64,000 bases of DNA from Thalassospira sp. TSL5-1. Its GTDB lineage: Bacteria > Pseudomonadota > Alphaproteobacteria > Rhodospirillales > Thalassospiraceae. Both the position numbers and the translations under genes were made by a program. Below are positions 27,110 to 35,716 of this stretch, one piece after another. Position 1 is the first letter of the stretch; each line of letters opens with the position of its first letter. Under the pieces are notes generated by a model. It saw only the letters and a list, made by a program, of their open reading frames with translations. It was not told the origin of the DNA and ran no database searches. The stretch spans positions 558,001 through 622,000 of the forward strand of contig NZ_KV880637.1 of NCBI RefSeq assembly GCF_001907695.1, written 5' to 3'.

Positions 27110-27771
27110 TGGATTTCGAGTTTTATCTCGATCTCCTGATGATTGTGCTTTTGGTAGCGACAATCATCTATGCGCTGATGCTTAATCGCAGGCTTGCTGC
27201 CTTTCGTCGCAATCGCGAGGAAATGGAGCAGTTCCTCTCGGCATTTCATGCCGCGACCGAACGGGCCGAAATCCTGATTCAGTCTTTGAAGGATATGGCC
27301 TCGCAAAGCGGGGATGCGTTGCGCGAGGATATCGAGCGGGCCAGTGGCCTGCATGAGGATCTGTCCTTTATGGTGGACCGGGGCGATGCCATTGCCAATC
27401 GCCTGGAAAAAGCAGCCAGCAGTGCCAATGCGGCCCGCAAGGGCTCCGTTGCACCCGAGGCGGGCTACGGAGCGGGTGCGTCCGCTGGTGGGGCAAAAGC
27501 CGCGCAAGATGACCGCAATGACCGTGTTGGCATTGAAACCCGGGCAGAAGAACTGGCCGCCCGTATGGTGCGTGATGCGGAAATGAAAAATGGCCGTAAT
27601 GCCTATGATGGGGAAAATGGCCGAAATTCCGGCCGTGATGAACGGGGTGGGGCACTGTCATCACGTGAGGATCGACGGGCCAATATTCTTGATGATGATG
27701 ATGCCGACGAAGATGCCGGGCGTTCCGAAGCCGAGCGGGAATTGCTCGCGGCCTTGCGCTCCGTCAGATAA
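27109..27771 (+). CDS. DUF6468 protein next to fliM
   Basis: A 220-residue protein with an N-terminal membrane helix (about 6-24), a helical coiled-coil stretch (about 25-105) and a polar, Asp/Arg/Gly-rich C-terminus. It matches my recall of DUF6468 proteins found beside fliM in alphaproteobacteria. The ATG overlaps the fliM stop by one base, so the two are probably translationally coupled. A role at the inner-membrane side of the motor is plausible but unproven. Confidence 0.7.
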   Translation: MDFEFYLDLLMIVLLVATIIYALMLNRRLAAFRRNREEMEQFLSAFHAATERAEILIQSLKDMASQSGDALREDIERASGLHEDLSFMVDRGDAIANRLEKAASSANAARKGSVAPEAGYGAGASAGGAKAAQDDRNDRVGIETRAEELAARMVRDAEMKNGRNAYDGENGRNSGRDERGGALSSREDRRANILDDDDADEDAGRSEAERELLAALRSVR

Positions 27772-28036
27772 AATGGGGTGATGCCGGCAGGGGAATATCA
27801 TGCCGGGTATCGTTTTGGGGACTTGAGTGGGGATTTGCGATACTGCCATACCATATTTACCGGGCTCGTTTGACCATTCGGGCTTGTTCCGGTGCCGGTT
27901 ATGACCCATGTCTAACACTATGGGGCTGTCTTTTTGCGGGCAGTGTGAAAAAGTGGTAGTCAGATTGTACCGTTTATCGCGCCGTCTATCGTGTCGATCA
28001 CGGTGCATATAATACTGTTGTCGGGTGAGTGATTGA

Positions 28037-28768
28037 ATGTCTTCTTTGCGTATTTTGCCATTGCTGATTTTGGTATCAGGGGTCGTGCTGTCCGTTAAAG
28101 TCGCGGATGTCGTGTCGATCTGGCGCGATGGCGGGGATGTGAAAGAAGCGGCTGTCAGCATGGTGCAGGCCGCACGCGCCCAGGATAACACGGGTGATGC
28201 GGCGGCAAATGCCGGTGAGCCGGGCCTTGATACCCCGGCGGGGGGCGAGGATGCGGCTGCTGCCAGCAACGAGGAACCGCCTGCTGGTGCGGGCCTTGAA
28301 ACCCCGGAAGCCCCGCCCAGCTTTGGCGGTGATCCGACGCTGTTTACCCAGGAAGAAATTGATCTTTTGCAAAATCTGTCGGCGCGCCGGGCGGAGCTGG
28401 ACCGTCGTGAACAGCGCCTGGATGAACGTGAAAGCCTGATTGCCGCTGCCGAAGCCCGAATTGACAGCAAAATTTCCGAAATGAAGCGTTTGCAGGATTC
28501 AATTTCGCAATTGGTGGAAAAGAAAGATAAAAAAGATGAAGACCGCATCAAAAAGCTGATTACGGTTTATGAAAAAATGAAACCGAAGGATGCGGCGCGG
28601 ATCTGGAATGAACTGGACATGAATATTCTGCTGCAGGTTGCCCAGGGGATGCGCGAAGCCAACACCGCTGCCGTGCTGGCCGAAATGACGCCGGACCGCG
28701 CCCGGGCCCTGACGACAGAGCTTGCCTATAAGCGCGATTTAAGTACCCTGCCATTGACAAACCAGTAG
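28037..28768 (+). CDS. motE: MotE-like flagellar chaperone
   Basis: A 243-residue protein. It has an N-terminal signal or anchor helix (about 5-25), an Ala/Gly/Glu-rich linker, a coiled coil (about 110-165) and a C-terminal MgtE_N-like helical repeat. That repeat contains YEKMKPKDAARIWNEL and VLAEMTPDRARALTTEL. In rhizobia MotE is a periplasmic chaperone for MotC; family members sit in alphaproteobacterial motility clusters. A hairpin (28806-28834) follows it. It lies between fliM and cheY. Confidence 0.75.
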   Translation: MSSLRILPLLILVSGVVLSVKVADVVSIWRDGGDVKEAAVSMVQAARAQDNTGDAAANAGEPGLDTPAGGEDAAAASNEEPPAGAGLETPEAPPSFGGDPTLFTQEEIDLLQNLSARRAELDRREQRLDERESLIAAAEARIDSKISEMKRLQDSISQLVEKKDKKDEDRIKKLITVYEKMKPKDAARIWNELDMNILLQVAQGMREANTAAVLAEMTPDRARALTTELAYKRDLSTLPLTNQ

Positions 28769-28953
28769 AATAAAGTCCCTTATTTGTATGGGTGTATTTT
28801 GTCGGCCTGTTTCTTTTCACCTTTATGAAACAGGAAAAAAGTGGAAAATAAGCATCCTGATTTTGTGGCGGTTCTTGATTCCAAAGGTCGTAGCGCCCAA
28901 TTTAACGAAGTGAAAAGCCTTGATTAACCTTAATTAAATAGGTAAATCACAAA

Positions 28954-28959
28954 TATAAT
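28954..28959 (+). promoter_or_regulatory. Possible -10 element upstream of cheY
   Basis: A perfect TATAAT in an AT-rich stretch 54 bp before cheY. The matching -35 (TTAATT region at about 28930) is weak. It may start a separate cheY-cheZ-motB transcript. Confidence 0.35.
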
Positions 28960-29012
28960 GTTCCCTACCAAAGCTGGGTATTTTCCAGATTGACAGCATC
29001 ATGGAGTGGTAA

Positions 29013-29399
29013 ATGACCGTCGATCCCAATATGCCAATTCTGATTGTCGATGATTACAAAACCATGTTGCGTATCATCCGTAATCTTCTGCGTCAGTTGA
29101 ACTTCACCAATATCGAAGAAGCAACCGACGGCAGCATGGCGCTGCGTAAACTGCGTGAAAAGCCGTTCAGTCTGGTGATTTCCGACTGGAACATGGAGCC
29201 GATGACCGGGCTGCAGCTGCTTAAGGAAGTTCGCGCCGATGCGAAACTGAAGGACCTGCCCTTCATCATGATCACGGCCGAAGCCAAGACCGAAAACGTT
29301 GTCATGGCGAAAAAGGCCGGTGTATCAAATTACATCGTCAAACCGTTCAACGCCGAAACCCTCAAGGGTAAGCTGACCACGGTTCTTGGTGATTTCTAA
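29013..29399 (+). CDS. cheY: Chemotaxis response regulator CheY
   Basis: A 128-residue single receiver domain. The acidic pocket is D13-D14, the phosphorylated residue D58, and the later switch residues are Thr in MITAEA and Lys in VKPF. CheY-P binds FliM and changes motor rotation. It lies 24 bp before cheZ, its phosphatase. No cheA, cheW or receptor gene is in the window. Confidence 0.95.
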   Translation: MTVDPNMPILIVDDYKTMLRIIRNLLRQLNFTNIEEATDGSMALRKLREKPFSLVISDWNMEPMTGLQLLKEVRADAKLKDLPFIMITAEAKTENVVMAKKAGVSNYIVKPFNAETLKGKLTTVLGDF

Positions 29400-29423
29400 G
29401 TCAGAAAAGGGGCACGGGGCATT

Positions 29424-30086
29424 TTGTCCCGTGATACCGCCGTGGATGATAGCCAGTTACGTGATCTGCTAACGCAGCTCAAAAAGCGTCTCGAAAAAGG
29501 CGACCTCAAGATCGAGGAAGTTTCCGGGCTTGTTGAAAGCCTCGCGAAATACCTTCCGGCTGACACTAAAACCGACAATCAGGATGAAAAACGCCTGTTT
29601 GGCGAACTTGACGAGCTTTCCAATATCATCCGCAAGATGAAATCGGAAATTGCGTCTTTGCGTCCGGATGACATCAAGGCCGAATATATCCCCAATGCCA
29701 CCGACGAGCTTGATGCCATTGTCGATGCGACAGCCGGGGCAACCCATGAAATTCTTGATGCGATGGACTCGCTTGAGGAATTTGCCACGACCCTGCCGCC
29801 CGAGCAGGCCGAAATTGTGACAAATGCCACCATGCGCGTGTATGAAGCCTGTAATTTCCAGGACATTACCGGGCAGCGCACGACCAAGGTGATCAAGGCG
29901 CTCAAGGCCATTGAAGAACGGGTCGAGGGGCTTGTGACCGCATTTGGTGCGGAAATCGCCCGCTATGCCGAGGCCCATCCGCGCAAGTCAAAGGACGAGC
30001 GCAAGGGGGATGAAGCCCTGCTTAATGGTCCGCAGCTTGAAGGCAAGGGTGTGTCGCAGGCCGATATCGATGCGATGTTTAATTGA
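29424..30086 (+). CDS. cheZ: CheY-P phosphatase CheZ
   Basis: A 220-residue helical protein. The catalytic segment NFQDITGQRTTKVIKAL contains the conserved Gln that attacks CheY-P. The C-terminal peptide VSQADIDAMFN is the CheY-binding helix. The start is a TTG with AAGGGG about 12 bases upstream. CheZ is less usual in alphaproteobacteria, but this one is clearly intact. Confidence 0.9.
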   Translation: MSRDTAVDDSQLRDLLTQLKKRLEKGDLKIEEVSGLVESLAKYLPADTKTDNQDEKRLFGELDELSNIIRKMKSEIASLRPDDIKAEYIPNATDELDAIVDATAGATHEILDAMDSLEEFATTLPPEQAEIVTNATMRVYEACNFQDITGQRTTKVIKALKAIEERVEGLVTAFGAEIARYAEAHPRKSKDERKGDEALLNGPQLEGKGVSQADIDAMFN

Positions 30087-30112
30087 CCCTTTGGGCGAAA
30101 TGATGAACGGGT

Positions 30113-30970
30113 ATGGCAGAAGCAGAAGATGACGCCCCTCAACGCGCAAGTGACTCCGGCGGTGGTACGACATCGTTGTTCTTGTCGCTGTATCTGCTGC
30201 TGCTGGCTTTTTTCATCCTGTTAAACACCATCTCGACTTATGAAGAGGTCAAAGCCCGGAAGGTGCAGCAAAGCCTGTCTTCCGCCTTTGCCTCCATTCT
30301 GCCGCCCACCACCAGCCTGGATACGGTGACATCGGTGGATGGTCCGCGCATTGCCGCCGAGGAAACCCAGCAAAAACTTGGTGATCTGTTCAAGTCCCCG
30401 CTCAATATTGCGCGGGTAGAGGTGCTTCAGCCGGGCAAGCTGCTTGAGGTGATGATGCACACCGACCAGCTTTTTGAGCCGGGAAAAGACACCATTCGCG
30501 AACGCCAGCGCGGTTTTGTCGCCAATCTGGCAGCTGCCCTTGCCAATACCAGCGGCGGGGCGCAGTATGAAATGGAAATGATGCTGGGCAGCAATTTGGG
30601 CAAACATGGTACTGTGCCGGTTGAAGGCAGCCTGGAAATTTCCCGTGCTGGTGCCTTTGCCCGCGCGGTCATTGCCGCTGGCGCGCCCGCCCGTACCATT
30701 GATGTGGGCATTGACCCCAGTGCCGATCCGTTTGTTGTTACCTTCCGTTTTTTCTGGGATCAGACGGCGGCCGCAAAGGCCGCCGCCGTCCGCGCGGCGG
30801 AAGCCAAACGTGCCATGCAAATGACGGTTCCGTTGCCTGCCCTGCCCAAAAACAATGTTGGTGGGCCTACCGTGACCATTCCGCTGCCTATGGCATCGCC
30901 GGGCGTTGCCTCTGGCGCATCCTCTAACCCGGCATCTGCGCCGGCCACAGCCGGAGGAGGGGGCGGATGA
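30113..30970 (+). CDS. MotB-like protein without the ion-binding aspartate
   Basis: A 285-residue protein with one N-terminal membrane helix (about 22-43) and a degenerate OmpA-like periplasmic domain (about 100-220), then a Pro/Ala/Gly-rich tail. Aligned on the FF pair of the helix, the position of the MotB ion-carrying Asp is a Ser (LSLYLLLLAFF), so it is unlikely to conduct by itself. It overlaps the next, Asp-bearing MotB-like gene by 4 bp. It could be an accessory stator or peptidoglycan-anchoring subunit. Confidence 0.75.
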   Translation: MAEAEDDAPQRASDSGGGTTSLFLSLYLLLLAFFILLNTISTYEEVKARKVQQSLSSAFASILPPTTSLDTVTSVDGPRIAAEETQQKLGDLFKSPLNIARVEVLQPGKLLEVMMHTDQLFEPGKDTIRERQRGFVANLAAALANTSGGAQYEMEMMLGSNLGKHGTVPVEGSLEISRAGAFARAVIAAGAPARTIDVGIDPSADPFVVTFRFFWDQTAAAKAAAVRAAEAKRAMQMTVPLPALPKNNVGGPTVTIPLPMASPGVASGASSNPASAPATAGGGGG

Positions 30971-31689
30971 TGGACGAACCCAAAAAGGAAGAACGAACCG
31001 GCCCACCGGTCTGGATGTTAAGTCTCGCGGATCTGATTTCGCTGTTGCTGACCTTTTTTGTCATGCTGTTCGCGATGTCGAGTGTCAAAGTGGATCGCTG
31101 GGACGAAGTGGTGGATAGTCTGTCGCAATCCATCCGTCCGGACCCGGTTGATCCGACGGACGAACCGACCTCGCAAATGAATATTCCGCGGGTTTACCGC
31201 AAACCGGCCATGAATCTTGATTATCTAAGTTCGGTGATCGAGGGGGCCATTCGCAAGGATCCGATCCTGCAACAGGCCCGTCTCAAGCATAGTGCCGACA
31301 AACTGGTCATTTCCTTGCCTGGGGATGTGATGTTTGTACCTGGCAGTGAAAAACTGGCCGAACCGGCCCGCCAGGCACTGTTTTTGCTCGGTGGTGTGTT
31401 GGCCAATATTGGCAATCGTGTGGGGGTGCAGGGCCATACCGACCCACGCCCGGTAAGTGGTGCGGGCCGCTATGCCTCGAACTGGGAACTTTCTCTGGCC
31501 CGTGCCGCCGAAGTCGCAAACGAATTAAAAAACTCCGGTTATCTGGATTACATAAATATTTACGGATTTGCGGCATCAAGATACGACGACCTGCCGCGGA
31601 CCGATGATCAAACCAAGCGCTATGAAATGGCGCGTCGTGTAGACATTGTCATTGAACCCCACGGCGGGAGTGGTGTCGGAGGTTCATAG
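30967..31689 (+). CDS. motB: Flagellar motor stator protein MotB family
   Basis: A 240-residue MotB. The short cytoplasmic arm leads into the membrane helix WMLSLADLISLLLTFF, where D22 is the expected ion-binding Asp. The periplasmic OmpA domain (about 115-235) carries VQGHTDPRPVSG, and LSLARAAEVANEL, the peptidoglycan-binding region. The likely partner is MotA at 1-362. The ATGA overlap with the upstream MotB-like gene suggests that the two proteins are made together. The large AMIN/TPR gene follows 2 bp later. Confidence 0.85.
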   Translation: MMDEPKKEERTGPPVWMLSLADLISLLLTFFVMLFAMSSVKVDRWDEVVDSLSQSIRPDPVDPTDEPTSQMNIPRVYRKPAMNLDYLSSVIEGAIRKDPILQQARLKHSADKLVISLPGDVMFVPGSEKLAEPARQALFLLGGVLANIGNRVGVQGHTDPRPVSGAGRYASNWELSLARAAEVANELKNSGYLDYINIYGFAASRYDDLPRTDDQTKRYEMARRVDIVIEPHGGSGVGGS

Positions 31690-31691
31690 GG

Positions 31692-34600
31692 ATGCGATTT
31701 GGGTTAACGCGACTGTTGCTGGCTGTTGCCGTCGCGACTGCCGGTATGGTGGTCGCGGTGCAAACGGTGCCGGTTGCCTATGCCCAATCTGCCAGCCCGG
31801 TCATCATCCGGTCTGGTAATCATGACGGTTACGGACGGATCGTTGTTCAGTGGGACCGTAAAACTGACTATACCGCCGAAATTATCGGCAATCAGCTGGT
31901 GGTCCGGTTTAACCAGCCGCTGGTTGCTTCGTTAAGCGGTGTGGTTGATCCAATCAGCGATTACGTTTCCGACGCTTTTTTTGACCCCGATGGCCGCACC
32001 GTTGCCTTTGTCCTGCGCGATGATTTTGACGTTCGCGCCTTTAATGTCGGCAATAATGTGGTGCTCGATATCCTTGATAAAAAGGACCCGGAACCGGCAC
32101 CTCAACCCGCTGCCAATCCGGCACCAACACCAACAAATCCAGCCCCTGCCGAAAGCCCGACGGCCAATACTCCGCCTGCACCGGCAGGTAATCGGGCCGG
32201 GGCGACAGGCGGCAATTTGCCAACCCCGGTTCCTAAACCGTCCCAGCCCGCGCAATCTTCTCAACCGGTGCAAACTACCCCTGCAACGCCTGCGCAACCG
32301 GCACCCCAGCCCGCACAATCGGCACCTGCACCGGCCACACCGGATGCCAGCGGGCAAAATGTGCCCGGGCTGGAAATTCGTGTCGGGCGGCATCCGACAT
32401 TTTACCGTCTGGTGTTTGACTGGCCGAAAAACGTGAATTACTCGGTTTCCGGAACTGACGGGCAAAATAACATCGTGTTTGACAGCCCGGCAAAAATTGA
32501 CGATGTGGCAACATCGCGCCGGTTGCCCCGTGGTGTGACTCTGACGCAAACCGGCACAACACCGCTTTCTGTGCAAATTGCAACCGACCCGGCGCGCAGC
32601 CTGCGGCATTTCCGTTCGGGCACCAAGGTCGTGGTCGATATTATGGGGGTCAATGGCTCCCCCCAGGGCGATGAAACCCCGCCTTCTGCACGGCGGGCCC
32701 CATCTGCTGGCAATAATACGACCTCTCAGCCCATTACGCCGCCCAATGCACCGCCTGCCGGTTCTGCGTCGGCCACATCCTCTGCCGGGACATCAAAACC
32801 GGCTGAAAACGGGGCGGATGGCAGTGCCGCAGCCAATAGCAACACAAATGAACCGCGTAAACTCGGCCCGTCTGCCAGCGGCACGGCGACATCCGGGGCG
32901 CCTGAGAGTGCCAGCGCCGAAGGGCAGGCCCCCGCTGTTGAAAGTATTGGTAAAATTCAGGTCGGGGTGACGCAGGATGCGGCCAAGCTGGAACTGACCT
33001 TTCCCTTTGGTCGGCCTACCGGGGCAGCGATTTGGGATCGGGCCGGGTTTTTGTGGCTGGCCTTTGATACCCGGGCCGAATTGGATCTGAGCCGCGTTCG
33101 CCGCGAAGCCAACGCGGTGATTGGCGTTATTGAACAGCTTGATAGTCCGCAAGGCACGCTGGTGCGCATGACCATCCCCGAAGGTGTTGGGCTGATTACC
33201 CGCCAGGACGAATTGGGCGGCTGGGTTGTCACGATGGAAGCCGGGCAGTTACAGCCGGTTGAACGCCTGGGCCCGACCATCGAGCTTGATAACGATACCA
33301 AGGCCCGGTTGGCGGTGCCCCTGACCGGCATTCACGGTACCATGACCGTACAGGACCCAGAAGTGGGCGATACCCTGCGTGTCGTGCCCACAACCCAGCC
33401 TGGTTATGGCATTGAAAGTGCCCTGCATTACCCGGAATTTGATGTGCTGCCGTCTTTTCAGGGGGTGGTGGTCGCCCCGGTCAATAACCGGGTTCAGGTT
33501 TCGCACCGGGCGGGGACAGCCAATCAGGGGCAAATTAACGATCCCTCGGCCCCAGCCACACGCGGCGAGGCGGTGGTGGTTACGGCTGATGACGGGCTGA
33601 ATATTTCGCCCGAAGGCGCACGGCTGCTGGCATCGGCAACCGGGGTGCGCGCGCGGACCGGTGACGCCGATGAAGGCCGCATTTTCGACCTTGATAAGTG
33701 GCGTCGTGGCGGGCTGGATAATTATAATCAGGCCTTGCCCGCCCTGTTGCGCGAAGTGGTCAATAGCGGTGACGAACATCGCAATAAGGCCCGCCTTGAT
33801 ATTGCCCGTTATTATGTTGCCAATGGCCTGGGCCCCGAAGCCAATGCCATGATCGAAATGATGGAACATGACGATCCGCTGATTGGTCAAAAGTCGGAAT
33901 TTCGCGCCCTGAAAGGCGCGGCCAAGTTCCTCAATGGACAATATGAAGAGGCAGACCGCCTTTTGAATGATCCGCGTTTTGGCGATTTGACAGAAGTTAA
34001 ATTGTGGCGTGCGGTGAATAACGCGGCGCGCGGCCGCCCCAATGAAGGGGCACGCGACCTGATGGACTCCATTCATCTGCTGGATAAATATCCGCCAGAG
34101 CTTTTGATGCGTTTGGGGCCGATTGCTGCTGAACAGGCCCTGCTTGTCCGTAATCCCAAGGCCGGGATGGAGGTCATTCGCAAGGTTCTCGAAACCCCGG
34201 AAGCCCCGAAAAACAAGATCCTGGATGTCGAATATCTTAAGGGGTTGTTTGAGCAGGAAGCCGGCCAGTTTGACGAAGCGATTGCAACCTGGGACAAAGT
34301 GGCCAATGGCGATAACCGCAAGGCCCGTGCACACGCCATTTTTGACCGCACCGAATTGCTGATGAAATTAAAGCGGCTGACGGTCGAAGATGCCATCGCT
34401 CAGCTTGAAAAGCTGCGCTTTGCCTGGCGCGGCGATGATTTTGAACTGGCCGTGTTGCGCCGGTTGGGCAATTTGCAAATCGAAGCCAAGCATTACCGCG
34501 ATGGACTGAAAACCCTGCGTCAGGCGGCTATTTTCTTCCCCGATAGCCCGTCTACCCCGTCGATAACCGAGAAAATGCACAAAACGTTCGAGGATCTTTA

Positions 34601-35393
34601 TCTCGGCGACGATATTAACAATATTTCGGCCATCAAGGCGGTTGCCCTGTATGACGAATTCCGCGAACTGACCCCGGCAGGCGATAAGGGCGATGAACTG
34701 ATCCGCCGTCTGGCAGACCGCATGGTGAGCGTGGAGCTGTTTGGCCGGGCCGAGGATCTGTTGCTTCATCAAATCGATTTCCGCCTGACTGGCCATGAAA
34801 AGGCGCGGGTGGCGGCACGTTTGGCCCTTGTTTATCTACTCGATAACAAACCCAAACAGGCACTTGATGTGCTGGATTCCAGTGACAGCCCCGAGCTTGG
34901 CGATGATCTGGTGCGCCAGCGCCTTCATTTGCGTGCCCGTGCCCTGCTCGATACCGATCAGGGCGAGGAAGCCATGAAGCTTCTGGCTGACGATATGTCG
35001 GACGAGGCGGAATTTTTGCGAATCGAATATTACAGAAAACAGAAAAATTACGGTGCAATGGCCGATAGCTTCCAGCGTCTGGTCGGAAGTGACCCGGCGA
35101 ATATCGTTGACGGCTTTAGCGACCAGCGTGCGCAATATGTGTTGAATTGGGCAATCAACCTGGCAATGGCCGGGCGCGAACGCGAGCTTGATATGGTCAA
35201 GCGTCGTTATGGCGGGTTGATGTCGCAGGGACCATACGCCAAGGGCTTTGATCTGATCACATCGGCGCCAACACGGGGCTTGATTGATTATCGTTCGATC
35301 GGCAACGAGATCAAGGAAGTCGAGGATTTCAAGGGATTCCTTGGTAACTACCGGGACCAATTGGAAAAAACCCAGCTGAGTGCCATCAATTAG
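31692..35393 (+). CDS. Large secreted AMIN-like/TPR protein of the motility cluster
   Basis: A 1233-residue protein with a Sec signal peptide (1-32, AQSA). Three beta-rich AMIN-like blocks (about 35-130, 225-320 and 410-520) are joined by Pro/Ala/Thr/Ser-rich linkers. From about 660 to the end it is all helical with TPR-like repeats (for example LDIARYYVANGLGPEANAM and ARLALVYLLDNKPKQALDVL). AMIN domains bind peptidoglycan in other proteins. Directly after motB (2 bp), it is likely a periplasmic scaffold for the stator or motor. No named function is known to me. Confidence 0.7.
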   Translation: MRFGLTRLLLAVAVATAGMVVAVQTVPVAYAQSASPVIIRSGNHDGYGRIVVQWDRKTDYTAEIIGNQLVVRFNQPLVASLSGVVDPISDYVSDAFFDPDGRTVAFVLRDDFDVRAFNVGNNVVLDILDKKDPEPAPQPAANPAPTPTNPAPAESPTANTPPAPAGNRAGATGGNLPTPVPKPSQPAQSSQPVQTTPATPAQPAPQPAQSAPAPATPDASGQNVPGLEIRVGRHPTFYRLVFDWPKNVNYSVSGTDGQNNIVFDSPAKIDDVATSRRLPRGVTLTQTGTTPLSVQIATDPARSLRHFRSGTKVVVDIMGVNGSPQGDETPPSARRAPSAGNNTTSQPITPPNAPPAGSASATSSAGTSKPAENGADGSAAANSNTNEPRKLGPSASGTATSGAPESASAEGQAPAVESIGKIQVGVTQDAAKLELTFPFGRPTGAAIWDRAGFLWLAFDTRAELDLSRVRREANAVIGVIEQLDSPQGTLVRMTIPEGVGLITRQDELGGWVVTMEAGQLQPVERLGPTIELDNDTKARLAVPLTGIHGTMTVQDPEVGDTLRVVPTTQPGYGIESALHYPEFDVLPSFQGVVVAPVNNRVQVSHRAGTANQGQINDPSAPATRGEAVVVTADDGLNISPEGARLLASATGVRARTGDADEGRIFDLDKWRRGGLDNYNQALPALLREVVNSGDEHRNKARLDIARYYVANGLGPEANAMIEMMEHDDPLIGQKSEFRALKGAAKFLNGQYEEADRLLNDPRFGDLTEVKLWRAVNNAARGRPNEGARDLMDSIHLLDKYPPELLMRLGPIAAEQALLVRNPKAGMEVIRKVLETPEAPKNKILDVEYLKGLFEQEAGQFDEAIATWDKVANGDNRKARAHAIFDRTELLMKLKRLTVEDAIAQLEKLRFAWRGDDFELAVLRRLGNLQIEAKHYRDGLKTLRQAAIFFPDSPSTPSITEKMHKTFEDLYLGDDINNISAIKAVALYDEFRELTPAGDKGDELIRRLADRMVSVELFGRAEDLLLHQIDFRLTGHEKARVAARLALVYLLDNKPKQALDVLDSSDSPELGDDLVRQRLHLRARALLDTDQGEEAMKLLADDMSDEAEFLRIEYYRKQKNYGAMADSFQRLVGSDPANIVDGFSDQRAQYVLNWAINLAMAGRERELDMVKRRYGGLMSQGPYAKGFDLITSAPTRGLIDYRSIGNEIKEVEDFKGFLGNYRDQLEKTQLSAIN

Positions 35394-35716
35394 CCTCTCT
35401 TTTCTTTAGATTGACGCTGTTGGCCATTTTTGTACCGACATAAAAACGATCGGCTGTGTCGGTCGTCACAGGTCTCTGTGATGGGGATGCTGTATAAGGT
35501 CGATGATCAGGGGTCTTGCTGGACAACCGGTATTTGGCTGATAGACAGCCGGGGTGGACGAGTTGCCGCAGACCTATGAGAGAGTGATACGAAAGATTGG
35601 TTTTGTTAACGCGAAGTTACTAAAACGTATTATGCGTAAGAATAGTATGTTGCGTTTTGCAAATATCTGTCTATTCTTTTTCGGGGTAACTTCTGGTGTG
35701 TGAGGACTAAGGGCAG
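35394..35716. other. Intergenic region with no recognised element
   Basis: This 323-bp gap between the AMIN/TPR gene and the Sel1 gene is AT-richer near its right end. I saw no convincing promoter, terminator or small gene in it. Confidence 0.4.

Noticed and set aside
33249-34334. A 361-codon open frame opposite the AMIN/TPR gene
   Set aside because: It is a shadow of the plus-strand gene with no ribosome binding site and no family resemblance; high GC gives many such frames.
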